From the NCBI GenBank assembly GCA_964560975.1, contig CAZLNE010000056.1:1-13762 (forward strand): a stretch of DNA of 13,762 bases, written 5' to 3'. The notes under the pieces are model-generated. The model was not told the DNA's origin. It saw nothing but the letters and a program-made list of their open reading frames with translations, and made no database searches. Source of the DNA: JAAZLA01 sp964560975. GTDB taxonomy: Bacteria > Spirochaetota > Spirochaetia > Treponematales > Treponemataceae. Numbering within the stretch: position 1 is the stretch's first letter; every line of letters begins with the position of its first letter. Made by a program: the position numbers and the translations under genes. Below are positions 1-6,201 of this stretch, piece by piece.

Positions 1-1206
1 TTATATGAAAGCGTAAATCCTGTTATTCTCCAGCAAGCATTGGATTTTATAAGCCAAAAATTTTCATTTTTATTTGTACGTATTCACCGGGGTTTTTTTT
101 GGAATTATTTTGATGCCAATTACAAAAAACTTCTTATACAAAGCGAGACACAGTATCCGTGTAGAGATATAAACAGGGTAGAAAACTCTGGTTTTATGCT
201 GCGTGTACTATACTATAACAAGAGGGTTTCTGTAGAACTTTTTCATGCTCTTGCAGACGGCGGAGGTGCAATCGAGTTTCTTAAATCCTTACTTTATTAT
301 TACGTTACTTTTTTAGGACACTACATTGAAAACGATGGAAGTGTTATTGGTGCAGAAGGTAAGGCTGATATTGAATATACGGATGACAGTTTTGCCCGTT
401 ATTACGATCCTTTAAAAGAGGAGCGTAAACAAAAAGACTTTTTGGAAAAACAGAAAAATGCTTACAGATTGCGCGGCACTGTGTATCCGCAGGGAGGAGT
501 AAACGTACTATCCGGCCTTGTATCCGCTTCGGCTATAAATAAGGCGGCAAAAAAGTATAATACAACAGTAACCGGTTTTTTAACGGCCCTCATGATGTAC
601 TCCTTGTTTGAAACACACCTCAAATTTGACCGCAGTAAGGCCCCCGTTACCATAGCGGTTCCTGTAAATCTTAGAAAAATATTTCCTTCCAGAACTTTGC
701 GGAATTTTTTTTCTGTAGTAAATTGTCCCATACAGTATGATTCAGCACTTTCTTTTGCTGATATTTGTGCGTATGTTACTACGGTATTAAAAAATAAGAT
801 AACCAAAGAATATCTTCAAAAGCAGATTTACAGAACAAGTAAGTTTACTGTGCATAAGGTTTTACGTTTTGCACCTCTTGTAGTAAAGAAGCTTTTTATT
901 CAAGCGGGTTACTCCATCATGAGCGAAACAAAAAAGACCATAACCTTGTCCAATTTAGGAATAGTAAAAATACCTCCGCAAATGTATGATTATATGTCTC
1001 ATCTGGAAGTGTTATCTTATTGTTCTGTACGCAGTCCCGCAACCTGCACGATTTCTACGGTAGGGGATACAATGTGTATAAGTTTTACGAAAACTATAGA
1101 GGAAAATGACTGTATGGCTTTTTTCTTAAAGTTTTTAGCAGAGCAGGAGAAATTAGATGTAAAAGTCTATTCAAATGAGTGGGGAGAAGGCTATGAAGTG
1201 CGTTAA
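1..1206 (+). CDS. Condensation/alcohol acetyltransferase-like protein (5' end cut by window)
   Basis: The frame is open to base 1 with no credible start in the window, and the first codons already read like the interior of the N-terminal half of an acyl/condensation domain, so the gene is truncated by the edge; 401 residues remain. A His-x3-Asp-Gly motif (HALADG, about residues 82-87 of the visible part, nt 244-261) matches the HxxxDG catalytic motif of the BAHD/condensation/AATase superfamily, whose members transfer acyl groups to alcohols or amines. A late SNLG stretch followed by a CTISTVGD-like strand fits the second half of this fold. No membrane segment is obvious, so it is probably cytoplasmic. 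The substrate cannot be read from sequence. The gene overlaps the next one by 14 nt, suggesting coupled expression. The superfamily assignment is fairly secure; the alcohol acetyltransferase name is a family label, not a demonstrated activity. Confidence 0.72.
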   Translation, partial: LYESVNPVILQQALDFISQKFSFLFVRIHRGFFWNYFDANYKKLLIQSETQYPCRDINRVENSGFMLRVLYYNKRVSVELFHALADGGGAIEFLKSLLYYYVTFLGHYIENDGSVIGAEGKADIEYTDDSFARYYDPLKEERKQKDFLEKQKNAYRLRGTVYPQGGVNVLSGLVSASAINKAAKKYNTTVTGFLTALMMYSLFETHLKFDRSKAPVTIAVPVNLRKIFPSRTLRNFFSVVNCPIQYDSALSFADICAYVTTVLKNKITKEYLQKQIYRTSKFTVHKVLRFAPLVVKKLFIQAGYSIMSETKKTITLSNLGIVKIPPQMYDYMSHLEVLSYCSVRSPATCTISTVGDTMCISFTKTIEENDCMAFFLKFLAEQEKLDVKVYSNEWGEGYEVR

Positions 1207-1873
1207 TTGTTCTGTTACAGTTATTTCCAGACACCAAAAATGCCCCTTGTGCGGTGCGGTTGTAAAACCATTAGAATCGGATGTTCTTCGGGATAATGAG
1301 TTTTTTCCGGAGTATCCTGAATACAAGGAATCTAAACTGGATAAGACGAAGAGGGCGGTTTTTTTTATAACAGTGGCGTTTAGCGCCATAGCTGTCTTTG
1401 TAAATCTTTTTTCATTAACTATACATCGTTCTTTTTGGTCGTTTATTGTTGTGTCATGTTTATTTTATGTTTTTATAAGCTTGAAATCGGTTTCCTCAAA
1501 GAAAACACACACCGGAACTAAATTCCTTTTTCAGCTTATTATGCTGTCTGCCCTTGCAGTAATAATTGACGTTTTTTCAGGTTTTACCATGTGGTCAACG
1601 ACCTATGTTATACCTGCTCTTTCTACAGCGTCTTCTTTTGTCATTACTGTTTTTGCGGCCAGCAAAAAAGCCCTTTATATGGAATATTTGGGATACATTC
1701 TGACTTCTCTTCTTATTTCTATAGTGCCTGCTGTTTTATGTATTTTTTCTTTATCTAAACAAGCTTGGGTTGGGTATGCAGCCTTATTGTTTTCTTTAAT
1801 AATGCTTCTTGGTCTTTATCTCTTTGCAGATAAGGATTTTAAAAGAGAAGTAAAAAAAAGGTTTCATCTGTAA
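1193..1873 (+). CDS. Zinc-ribbon membrane protein (DUF6320-like)
   Basis: This is a 226-residue protein starting at the ATG at 1193. I prefer it to the ATG at 1175 because a strong GGGGAG/AGAAGG Shine-Dalgarno lies at 1180-1190 and because the protein then begins directly with a Cys-x2-Cys knuckle (C3, C6) paired with CPLC (C17, C20), a small zinc ribbon. After a charged linker of about 35 residues come roughly six hydrophobic helices, from about residue 55 to residue 215, and a short basic tail. The layout of cytoplasmic zinc ribbon plus polytopic membrane domain, directly downstream of an AATase-like gene, matches from memory the DUF6320 proteins that accompany such acyltransferases in anaerobes. 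Its function is unknown. It may anchor or regulate the acyltransferase, which is inference from the 14-nt gene overlap and pairing only. Confidence 0.75.
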   Translation: MKCVNCSVTVISRHQKCPLCGAVVKPLESDVLRDNEFFPEYPEYKESKLDKTKRAVFFITVAFSAIAVFVNLFSLTIHRSFWSFIVVSCLFYVFISLKSVSSKKTHTGTKFLFQLIMLSALAVIIDVFSGFTMWSTTYVIPALSTASSFVITVFAASKKALYMEYLGYILTSLLISIVPAVLCIFSLSKQAWVGYAALLFSLIMLLGLYLFADKDFKREVKKRFHL

Positions 1874-1885
1874 GTTTGGAAGGCA

Positions 1886-1914
1886 TTGTATTTTTATGCA
1901 GAAAAATGTATACT
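1886..1914 (+). promoter_or_regulatory. Probable lysS promoter, possibly leaderless
   Basis: TTGTAT (1886-1891) and TATACT (1909-1914) are separated by exactly 17 nt. The -10 matches five of six consensus bases and the -35 matches TTG. Transcription would be expected to begin about 7 nt after the -10, at 1921-1922, which is the lysS ATG itself. No Shine-Dalgarno precedes that ATG. This is a visual match in AT-rich DNA and has not been tested. Confidence 0.45.
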
Positions 1915-1921
1915 TTTTGGT

Positions 1922-3547
1922 ATGACTAATGAAAATACATCTCAAAGCTCACAAGCTTTAAATCAAAACAACTTAAGCCATTGGGCTGATCAAACCGCAG
2001 AAAAGATTATCCGCGAGCGCGGCGATCTTGAGGTATATACGTGCGCTTCGGGAATAACTCCGTCGGGAACTGTTCATATTGGAAATTTCCGTGAAATAAT
2101 CTCTGTAGATTTAGTTGTACGGGCTCTTCGTTCCAGAGGAAAAAACGTCCGCTTTATTTATTCATGGGATGATTACGATGTATTCCGTAAGGTTCCTCAG
2201 AATATGCCCAATCCAGAAATTCTCGAAAAGTATCTTCGTTTTCCAATTACCATGGTTCCAGATACAACCGGCCGCGATTCATCCTATGCACGCCACCATG
2301 AAGTTGATGTAGAATCAATTTTACCGGCTGTAGGTATTCATCCGGAATTTTTATATCAGTCAGAGCGGTACAGAAGCAACAGGTATGCCGAAGGTATGAA
2401 AACAGCATTGCAGAATAAGGAAAAAATAAAGGACTGTCTAAACCGCTACCGTGATGATGACCATAAAATTCCTGCAGACGAAGTATACTGGCCGACCGCT
2501 GCTTTTTGTATTTCATGTAATAAAGATACGACCGAAATGGATTCATATGATGGTGAATACGGGCTTACCTATCATTGTACAAGCTGCGGACACGTCGAAA
2601 AGGCCGATTTACGAACTTCAAAAGAGTTGAAGCTCGGCTGGCGGGTAGACTGGCCTATGAGATGGCAATTTGAAAATACCCTATTTGAGCCTGCTGGAAA
2701 AGATCATCACAGTCAGGGCGGCTCTTTTGATACTGCACGTCTTGTCTCTCAAGAAATATTCGGATGGAAGGCTCCTGTAACGTTCCGCTATGACTTTATT
2801 GGAATTAAGGGGACACCGGGAAAAATGTCATCTTCAAAGGGCAAGGTTGTAGACCTTTATGATGTTCTTCGCGTGTATCAGCCGGAATTAGTGCGTTACC
2901 TTTTTGCAGGAACCAGACCTAATACAGAGTTTTCTATCAGCTTTGATCTTGATGTTATTAAGACCTATGAAGATTACGACAAGACAGAACGTATAGCCTG
3001 GGGTACCGAAAAAGCTAAAAATGATGAAGTATATGCTAAAGAAAGACGGATATATGAGCTTTCTCAAGTAGAACTTATGCCGTCAAGTATGCCGTATCAA
3101 ATACCGTTCCGGCATTTATGCAATCTTTTACAGACAAACTCAGGCGACATCGATGCAGTAGTTGCATCTTTATCTGATATTACCAAGGATCAGGAAGAAC
3201 GCTTTAGAGTCCGTTGTAAGTGTGCGTGGTATTGGATTACAGAATGTGCACCGGAAGATTTCCGTTTTGCACTTCGCAAAGACGGTTCAAAAGCTGCTTT
3301 ACAGGGAGCTGAGCTAAAGGCAATTCAGAGAATTTATGCTGAAATTCTTCCTAAGATGGACGAGATGGAAGAAAAACCCTTGTCAGAAGCTGTATATGCC
3401 GTTGCCCAAGAATGCGGAGTTGAACCGAAGGCCTTATTTGCGGCAACGTACCAGGCCTTGATAGGCAAGGATCAGGGACCGCGTCTTGCGAATTTTATGA
3501 AGATAATCGGAAAAAGTCGTTTGGAAGATATTTTGAAAGTATATTAG
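1922..3547 (+). CDS. lysS: Lysyl-tRNA synthetase, class I
   Basis: This enzyme charges tRNA-Lys with lysine in the cytoplasm. It is 541 residues from the ATG at 1922, close to the family's usual length. The class I Rossmann signatures are clear: HIGN at residues 52-55 and KMSSSK at 301-306. Between them is a four-cysteine zinc-binding insertion (C196, C199, C219, C222). Most bacteria use the unrelated class II enzyme. The class I form is known from archaea, spirochaetes, alphaproteobacteria and a few others, so it is a useful taxonomic clue. A TTG at 1886 would extend the frame by 12 residues, but GGAAGG at 1878-1883 is only 2 nt from that TTG and the added residues do not look like family sequence. 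I therefore use 1922, although it lacks a ribosome-binding site. No strong terminator follows. Confidence 0.95.
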   Translation: MTNENTSQSSQALNQNNLSHWADQTAEKIIRERGDLEVYTCASGITPSGTVHIGNFREIISVDLVVRALRSRGKNVRFIYSWDDYDVFRKVPQNMPNPEILEKYLRFPITMVPDTTGRDSSYARHHEVDVESILPAVGIHPEFLYQSERYRSNRYAEGMKTALQNKEKIKDCLNRYRDDDHKIPADEVYWPTAAFCISCNKDTTEMDSYDGEYGLTYHCTSCGHVEKADLRTSKELKLGWRVDWPMRWQFENTLFEPAGKDHHSQGGSFDTARLVSQEIFGWKAPVTFRYDFIGIKGTPGKMSSSKGKVVDLYDVLRVYQPELVRYLFAGTRPNTEFSISFDLDVIKTYEDYDKTERIAWGTEKAKNDEVYAKERRIYELSQVELMPSSMPYQIPFRHLCNLLQTNSGDIDAVVASLSDITKDQEERFRVRCKCAWYWITECAPEDFRFALRKDGSKAALQGAELKAIQRIYAEILPKMDEMEEKPLSEAVYAVAQECGVEPKALFAATYQALIGKDQGPRLANFMKIIGKSRLEDILKVY

Positions 3548-3561
3548 TAGAGTATTGCTCA

Positions 3562-3590
3562 TTGACTTTTATGATTATTAGTCGTATTTT
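3562..3590 (+). promoter_or_regulatory. Probable rubrerythrin promoter
   Basis: TTGACT (3562-3567) and TATTTT (3585-3590) are 17 nt apart, placing the transcript start near 3597 and giving a leader of about 85 nt before the rubrerythrin ATG. The spacer at 3569-3583 (TTATGATTATTAGTC) agrees at 10 of 14 informative positions with the Bacillus PerR box. PerR-type peroxide regulators are known to control rubrerythrin in clostridia, but agreement at this level can arise by chance in AT-rich DNA. Confidence 0.45.
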
Positions 3591-3600
3591 ATGGACAATT

Positions 3601-3618
3601 TATAGTATTGAAACTATA
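3601..3618. promoter_or_regulatory. Operator-like dyad in rubrerythrin leader
   Basis: TATAGT at 3601-3606 and ACTATA at 3613-3618 form a perfect 6-bp dyad around six bases, just downstream of the predicted rubrerythrin transcription start. Eight T residues follow at 3630-3637, so a weak terminator or attenuator is an alternative reading, though the stem is short and AT-rich. The protein that might bind here is unknown. Confidence 0.3.
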
Positions 3619-3674
3619 GATAATTAGAATTTTTTTTCAAGTTTGCGTTGCAAATTTTATATTGAAAACTATAG
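3607..3674 (+). repeat. Pair of direct repeats ATTGAAA(A)CTATAG
   Basis: ATTGAAACTATAG at 3607-3619 recurs as ATTGAAAACTATAG at 3661-3674, differing only by one extra A. The starts are 54 nt apart. The first copy covers the right arm of the leader dyad. The second runs into the rubrerythrin Shine-Dalgarno (AGGAG, 3673-3677). Two near-identical 13-14-mers in a 135-nt gap suggest paired regulatory sites, or a duplication. Confidence 0.45.
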
Positions 3675-3682
3675 GAGTTATT

Positions 3683-4225
3683 ATGCCGGAATTAAAAGGT
3701 TCAAAAACAGAAGCTAATTTACGTGAAGCATTTGCAGGTGAAAGCCAGGCACGCAATAAATACACGTATTATGCATCAGTTGCTAAAAAAGCAGGTTTTA
3801 ACCAGATTGCAGATTTTTTTGAAGAAACTGCAGGGAATGAGAAAGAGCACGCTAAAATATGGTTTAAGCTTTTACACAATGGTGAAGTGCCTGATACAGA
3901 AACAAACCTTATAGATGCAGCAGCAGGCGAGCATTATGAATGGACCAGTATGTATGCTAACTTTGCTCAAACTGCAAAGGATGAAGGCTTTACAAAAATA
4001 GCTTACTTATTTGAAGCTGTTGCAAAAATTGAAAAACACCACGAAGAAAGATACAATGCATTACTTGCCAATATTAAAAATGGAAAGGTTTTCAATGCTG
4101 ACGGTGAAGTTGCTTGGATTTGCGCCAACTGCGGACACATTCACTATGGTAAAACTGCTCCGGAAAAATGCCCTGTTTGCGATCATCCAAAGGCATATTT
4201 CATGAGAGATGTAAAAAATTACTAA
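3683..4225 (+). CDS. rbr: Rubrerythrin
   Basis: This is a non-haem di-iron peroxidase that reduces hydrogen peroxide to water in the cytoplasm of anaerobes, with electrons passed through its rubredoxin-like tail. It is 180 residues from the ATG at 3683, with AGGAG at 3673-3677 five nt upstream, so the TTG at 3662 is not needed. The ferritin-like four-helix domain (about residues 8-130) shows the expected iron ligands: E20, E53 with H56, E83/E86, and E117 with H120. The C-terminal rubredoxin-like domain carries CANC (C147, C150) and CPVC (C163, C166). All ligands of a classical two-domain rubrerythrin are present and the length is typical. It appears to be a single-gene transcript between its own promoter and the hairpin at 4249-4308. 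Peroxide-responsive control is plausible but not shown. Confidence 0.96.
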   Translation: MPELKGSKTEANLREAFAGESQARNKYTYYASVAKKAGFNQIADFFEETAGNEKEHAKIWFKLLHNGEVPDTETNLIDAAAGEHYEWTSMYANFAQTAKDEGFTKIAYLFEAVAKIEKHHEERYNALLANIKNGKVFNADGEVAWICANCGHIHYGKTAPEKCPVCDHPKAYFMRDVKNY

Positions 4226-4248
4226 AAAGCATTAGTATTATAGCTTTA

Positions 4249-4308
4249 AAAAAAAGTGACCTAAGGTAGGTGTACATCCTTGTACATCTACCTTAGGTCA
4301 CTTTTTTT
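4249..4308. terminator. Long bidirectional intrinsic terminator
   Basis: Arms 4249-4276 and 4281-4308 pair over 28 bp with one G-U wobble around a TCCT loop. The outer seven pairs are A tracts facing T tracts, so a U run follows the GC-containing stem on either strand. Pairing continues imperfectly outward to about 4233 and 4320 (TAGTA...AGCTT against AAGCT...TAGTA). It sits between the convergent rubrerythrin and NicO genes and should stop both. Confidence 0.93.
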
Positions 4309-4367
4309 AAGCTTAGTACTATGTTTTTTACGGGCGTGGGAAGAAAGCACAATTTGCGGATTAAGTT

Positions 4368-4400
4368 ATCTGTGTTTATCAGCGTACATCTGTGGTAATC
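4368..4400. repeat. Two tandem ATCTGTG units, 20 nt apart
   Basis: ATCTGTGTTTATC (4368-4380) and ATCTGTGGTAATC (4388-4400) match at 11 of 13 positions and start exactly 20 nt apart. They lie between the terminator and the 3' end of the NicO gene, with the second unit running into its stop codon. They may belong to a dispersed intergenic repeat family; no other copy is evident in this window. Confidence 0.4.
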
Positions 4401-5340
4401 ATGTAAGTAATCCTGCTATAAAAGGCCATGCGATGTAGAGAGAAAACACAAAAAGCAGGACATAGCCTGAAATTTCTGCAATGAATGATATAAAGCCAAT
4501 TATTCTTTGTTTCGATTTGAAAAAGTAAAATATGCTTTCTCGTCCTGCCCATGCAAAATATGCGCTTGCAATGATGGGCAGGCTCATACCCAGAGACATG
4601 CTTAAGACAGAAAGAATACCGAGTGGTATGATGTCGAGTGTGAAGGAGAGAACAAGGACGAGAACCGCGCCGGGGCAGGGGTAGATGCCGGAAACAATGA
4701 ATGCACCTAACGAAAGTGCTTTTCGTTTTGAGGTTTTTCCTGCTTTCAACTCTTTGTGATGCCTCAAAAAATCAATAATACTGTGAAGAATAAGAATGAC
4801 TGCAGTGATTATAAGTAAAAGATAAGAAAACCCTTCCATCCATTTTGCAATGATGTCAGCTTTCTGTGAAATTGACCCGGTAAGACCTTTTAAAAGCAAA
4901 ATAATGACTATAGCACTTCCTGCATGAAGGGCTGATAATACGCTGCCTGTTGCAAGCGGTTCCCACCAGGGGGCGCGACGCGATATGTAGAGGGAGAATA
5001 CCACGGTTTTTCTATGTCCGGGGCCAAGCGCGTGTATGACACCGAATAAAAAAGAAGCACTTAAAATGAGCAACAGAACAGATGCCGCATCGTGTTTTTC
5101 CTGTTCATTTTCTGATGTATGTAACGCCTTCCAGGTATAAAAAGCCTCTCCTAAGGTTTCCCGTAAGTTATGCTGAGTTTTTAAATTAGTACTGTTTGCG
5201 GCATTCAAACGCACTGAGGGAGCAGTTTCAATGCTTTCCGCCGTGGTTTTGTTGTTTGAAGCGGGACTGATAAGGGGATTGGCAAAAAAAGTAACACCCA
5301 AACAGATAAAATAAACGAGTATAAACGTTTTTCTACTCAT
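4399..5340 (-). CDS. NicO/RcnA-like nickel-cobalt transporter
   Basis: This is a 313-residue inner-membrane protein. A hydrophobic N-terminal segment (about 5-22) is followed by a polar stretch of about 65 residues that is probably outside the cytoplasm, then about six membrane helices. The NicO-family motif HALGPGH is at residues 103-109, with a second conserved-looking His at 139 (SALHAGSA) and a GIYPCPGA loop at 218-225. A short His pair (194-195) lies in the middle charged loop. Relatives include RcnA-type Ni/Co exporters and permeases thought to import nickel or cobalt, so direction and metal cannot be decided here. The start codon overlaps the end of the upstream DUF1007 gene by 8 nt, a pairing that recurs in this family and suggests translational coupling. 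Upstream bases (AAAGAG) are only a weak ribosome-binding site. There is no link to [FeFe] hydrogenase, which contains no nickel. Confidence 0.85.
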   Translation of the reverse strand: MSRKTFILVYFICLGVTFFANPLISPASNNKTTAESIETAPSVRLNAANSTNLKTQHNLRETLGEAFYTWKALHTSENEQEKHDAASVLLLILSASFLFGVIHALGPGHRKTVVFSLYISRRAPWWEPLATGSVLSALHAGSAIVIILLLKGLTGSISQKADIIAKWMEGFSYLLLIITAVILILHSIIDFLRHHKELKAGKTSKRKALSLGAFIVSGIYPCPGAVLVLVLSFTLDIIPLGILSVLSMSLGMSLPIIASAYFAWAGRESIFYFFKSKQRIIGFISFIAEISGYVLLFVFSLYIAWPFIAGLLT

Positions 5341-5977
5341 ATGAAATTCTAATCTCTTTAGGATAGTATGTTTGAAGTCCTTTTTCCCATTTATAGTAGA
5401 CGCGGGTGTCGTCTGCAGCCCCTAAGGGATTATAGTACACAGGATAGTCTTTGTTTTCAACAATTGAAAATTTCGGCTTTATTTTTGTACCGTCGAATTT
5501 GAGTGTAACGGCCTCTTTGTCGGGGTAGGAAATATCTGAGAAAAAGGTATAGTCATAGACCGCAATGTAGATGTCTTGTTTTGGGTACGAACTCAGGTCT
5601 ATAAAAAACCTGTATATCATTTGCCCCTTTTCTACGCGGGCTTTGAACTGTTCAACTTCGGGAGGATTTGTTCTTTTGCTTCCCTGCCGTATAAAAGTAT
5701 AATAGTAATAGTTCTGCAGATTGATAAACGCATTATTGTACACAAGTTCACTCTCTCTATCATCAAACTGGCCGTTTCTATCTTCATCGAGCCAGCTTAT
5801 AATGTCACTGCTAAAAAAATGGTCGAATTTCCATTCTAGAAATACGCCTGATAATTTGTCTCCGTTCCAGACAAATTCTGTCTTACTCACAATACTGACA
5901 TGAGGATGAGCACATAAGGCGGATATCGACAACAGCATGATTATAACGAGAGCAGGTATTTTTTTAAAATCTTTCAT
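5333..5977 (-). CDS. Secreted DUF1007 family protein
   Basis: This is a 214-residue exported protein. A basic start and hydrophobic core (residues 1-23) end in a likely cleavage site after LCA, so the mature protein would begin His-Pro-His-Val, the hallmark start of DUF1007 (COG3683) proteins, and could bind metal through its N-terminus. Residues 64-75 (DEDRNGQFDDRE) form a complete EF-hand-type loop with acidic or amide residues at positions 1, 3 and 5, Gly at 6 and Glu at 12. The rest looks beta-rich. It is the first gene of a two-gene operon with the NicO-like permease, and the family is usually found beside such transporters, so a periplasmic metal-binding accessory role is likely but unproven. 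AAAGGA (5984-5989) is well placed six nt before the ATG. A promoter and a dyad lie further upstream. Confidence 0.85.
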   Translation of the reverse strand: MKDFKKIPALVIIMLLSISALCAHPHVSIVSKTEFVWNGDKLSGVFLEWKFDHFFSSDIISWLDEDRNGQFDDRESELVYNNAFINLQNYYYYTFIRQGSKRTNPPEVEQFKARVEKGQMIYRFFIDLSSYPKQDIYIAVYDYTFFSDISYPDKEAVTLKFDGTKIKPKFSIVENKDYPVYYNPLGAADDTRVYYKWEKGLQTYYPKEIRISYE

Positions 5978-6013
5978 GGTACATCCTTTATAATCGTTTT
6001 TTTTAACAAATTC

Positions 6014-6042
6014 ATTCTACCTGAGGATGACAGATGAGTCTA
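6014..6042 (-). promoter_or_regulatory. Probable promoter of the DUF1007-NicO operon
   Basis: Reading the minus strand, TAGACT (6037-6042) and TAGAAT (6014-6019) are separated by 17 nt. They match consensus at four and five of six positions. Transcription would start near 6007, about 30 nt before the DUF1007 ATG. The -35 box lies inside a dyad. Confidence 0.4.
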
Positions 6043-6060
6043 GATAATTACATATGTCAT
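6027..6060. promoter_or_regulatory. Operator-like dyad over the -35 box
   Basis: ATGACAGATG (6027-6036) is mirrored by CATATGTCAT (6051-6060): nine of ten bases pair, with a 14-nt spacer. The dyad centre falls next to the predicted -35 of the minus-strand metal-transport operon, a position where a bound repressor would block polymerase. The cognate regulator is unknown; the half-sites do not obviously match the E. coli NikR site. Confidence 0.35.
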
Positions 6061-6141
6061 ATTTGGACTTTTATTCTATTTGTGTATCTGTGCTTAGTGC
6101 TTTAATGGCTGTAGAGCTTTCTTTTTAAATGAAAATTTTGA

Positions 6142-6170
6142 TTGACATTCATACAACATGACTCCACAAT
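6142..6170 (+). promoter_or_regulatory. Probable adenylate cyclase promoter
   Basis: A perfect TTGACA (6142-6147) is followed after 17 nt by CACAAT (6165-6170), which matches four of six bases. The transcript would start near 6177 and have a short leader holding AGGAG at 6191-6195, six nt before the cyclase ATG. Confidence 0.45.
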
Positions 6171-6201
6171 AAATATTATAAGCTTCTTACAGGAGTGAAA
6201 A

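Noticed and set aside
462..806. 114-codon minus-strand open frame inside the acyltransferase.
   Set aside because: It lies antisense to the recognisable acyltransferase core and has no independent support.
1896..1925. Nine-codon reading frame (MQKNVYFLV) whose TGA overlaps the lysS ATG, with GGAAGG upstream.
   Set aside because: The 12-nt Shine-Dalgarno spacing is long, only one lysine codon is present, and the frame would lie upstream of the transcript start predicted from the TATACT box. Chance is sufficient.
3548..3682. Possible riboswitch or small RNA before rubrerythrin.
   Set aside because: No GC-rich helices or recognisable aptamer features; only short AT-rich dyads and repeats, better explained as protein sites.
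4399..5977. The Ni/Co-type transporter as a supplier of the hydrogenase made by the hyd genes.
   Set aside because: HydEFG serve [FeFe] hydrogenase, which contains no nickel, and the two operons are separated by the cyclase and enolase genes.
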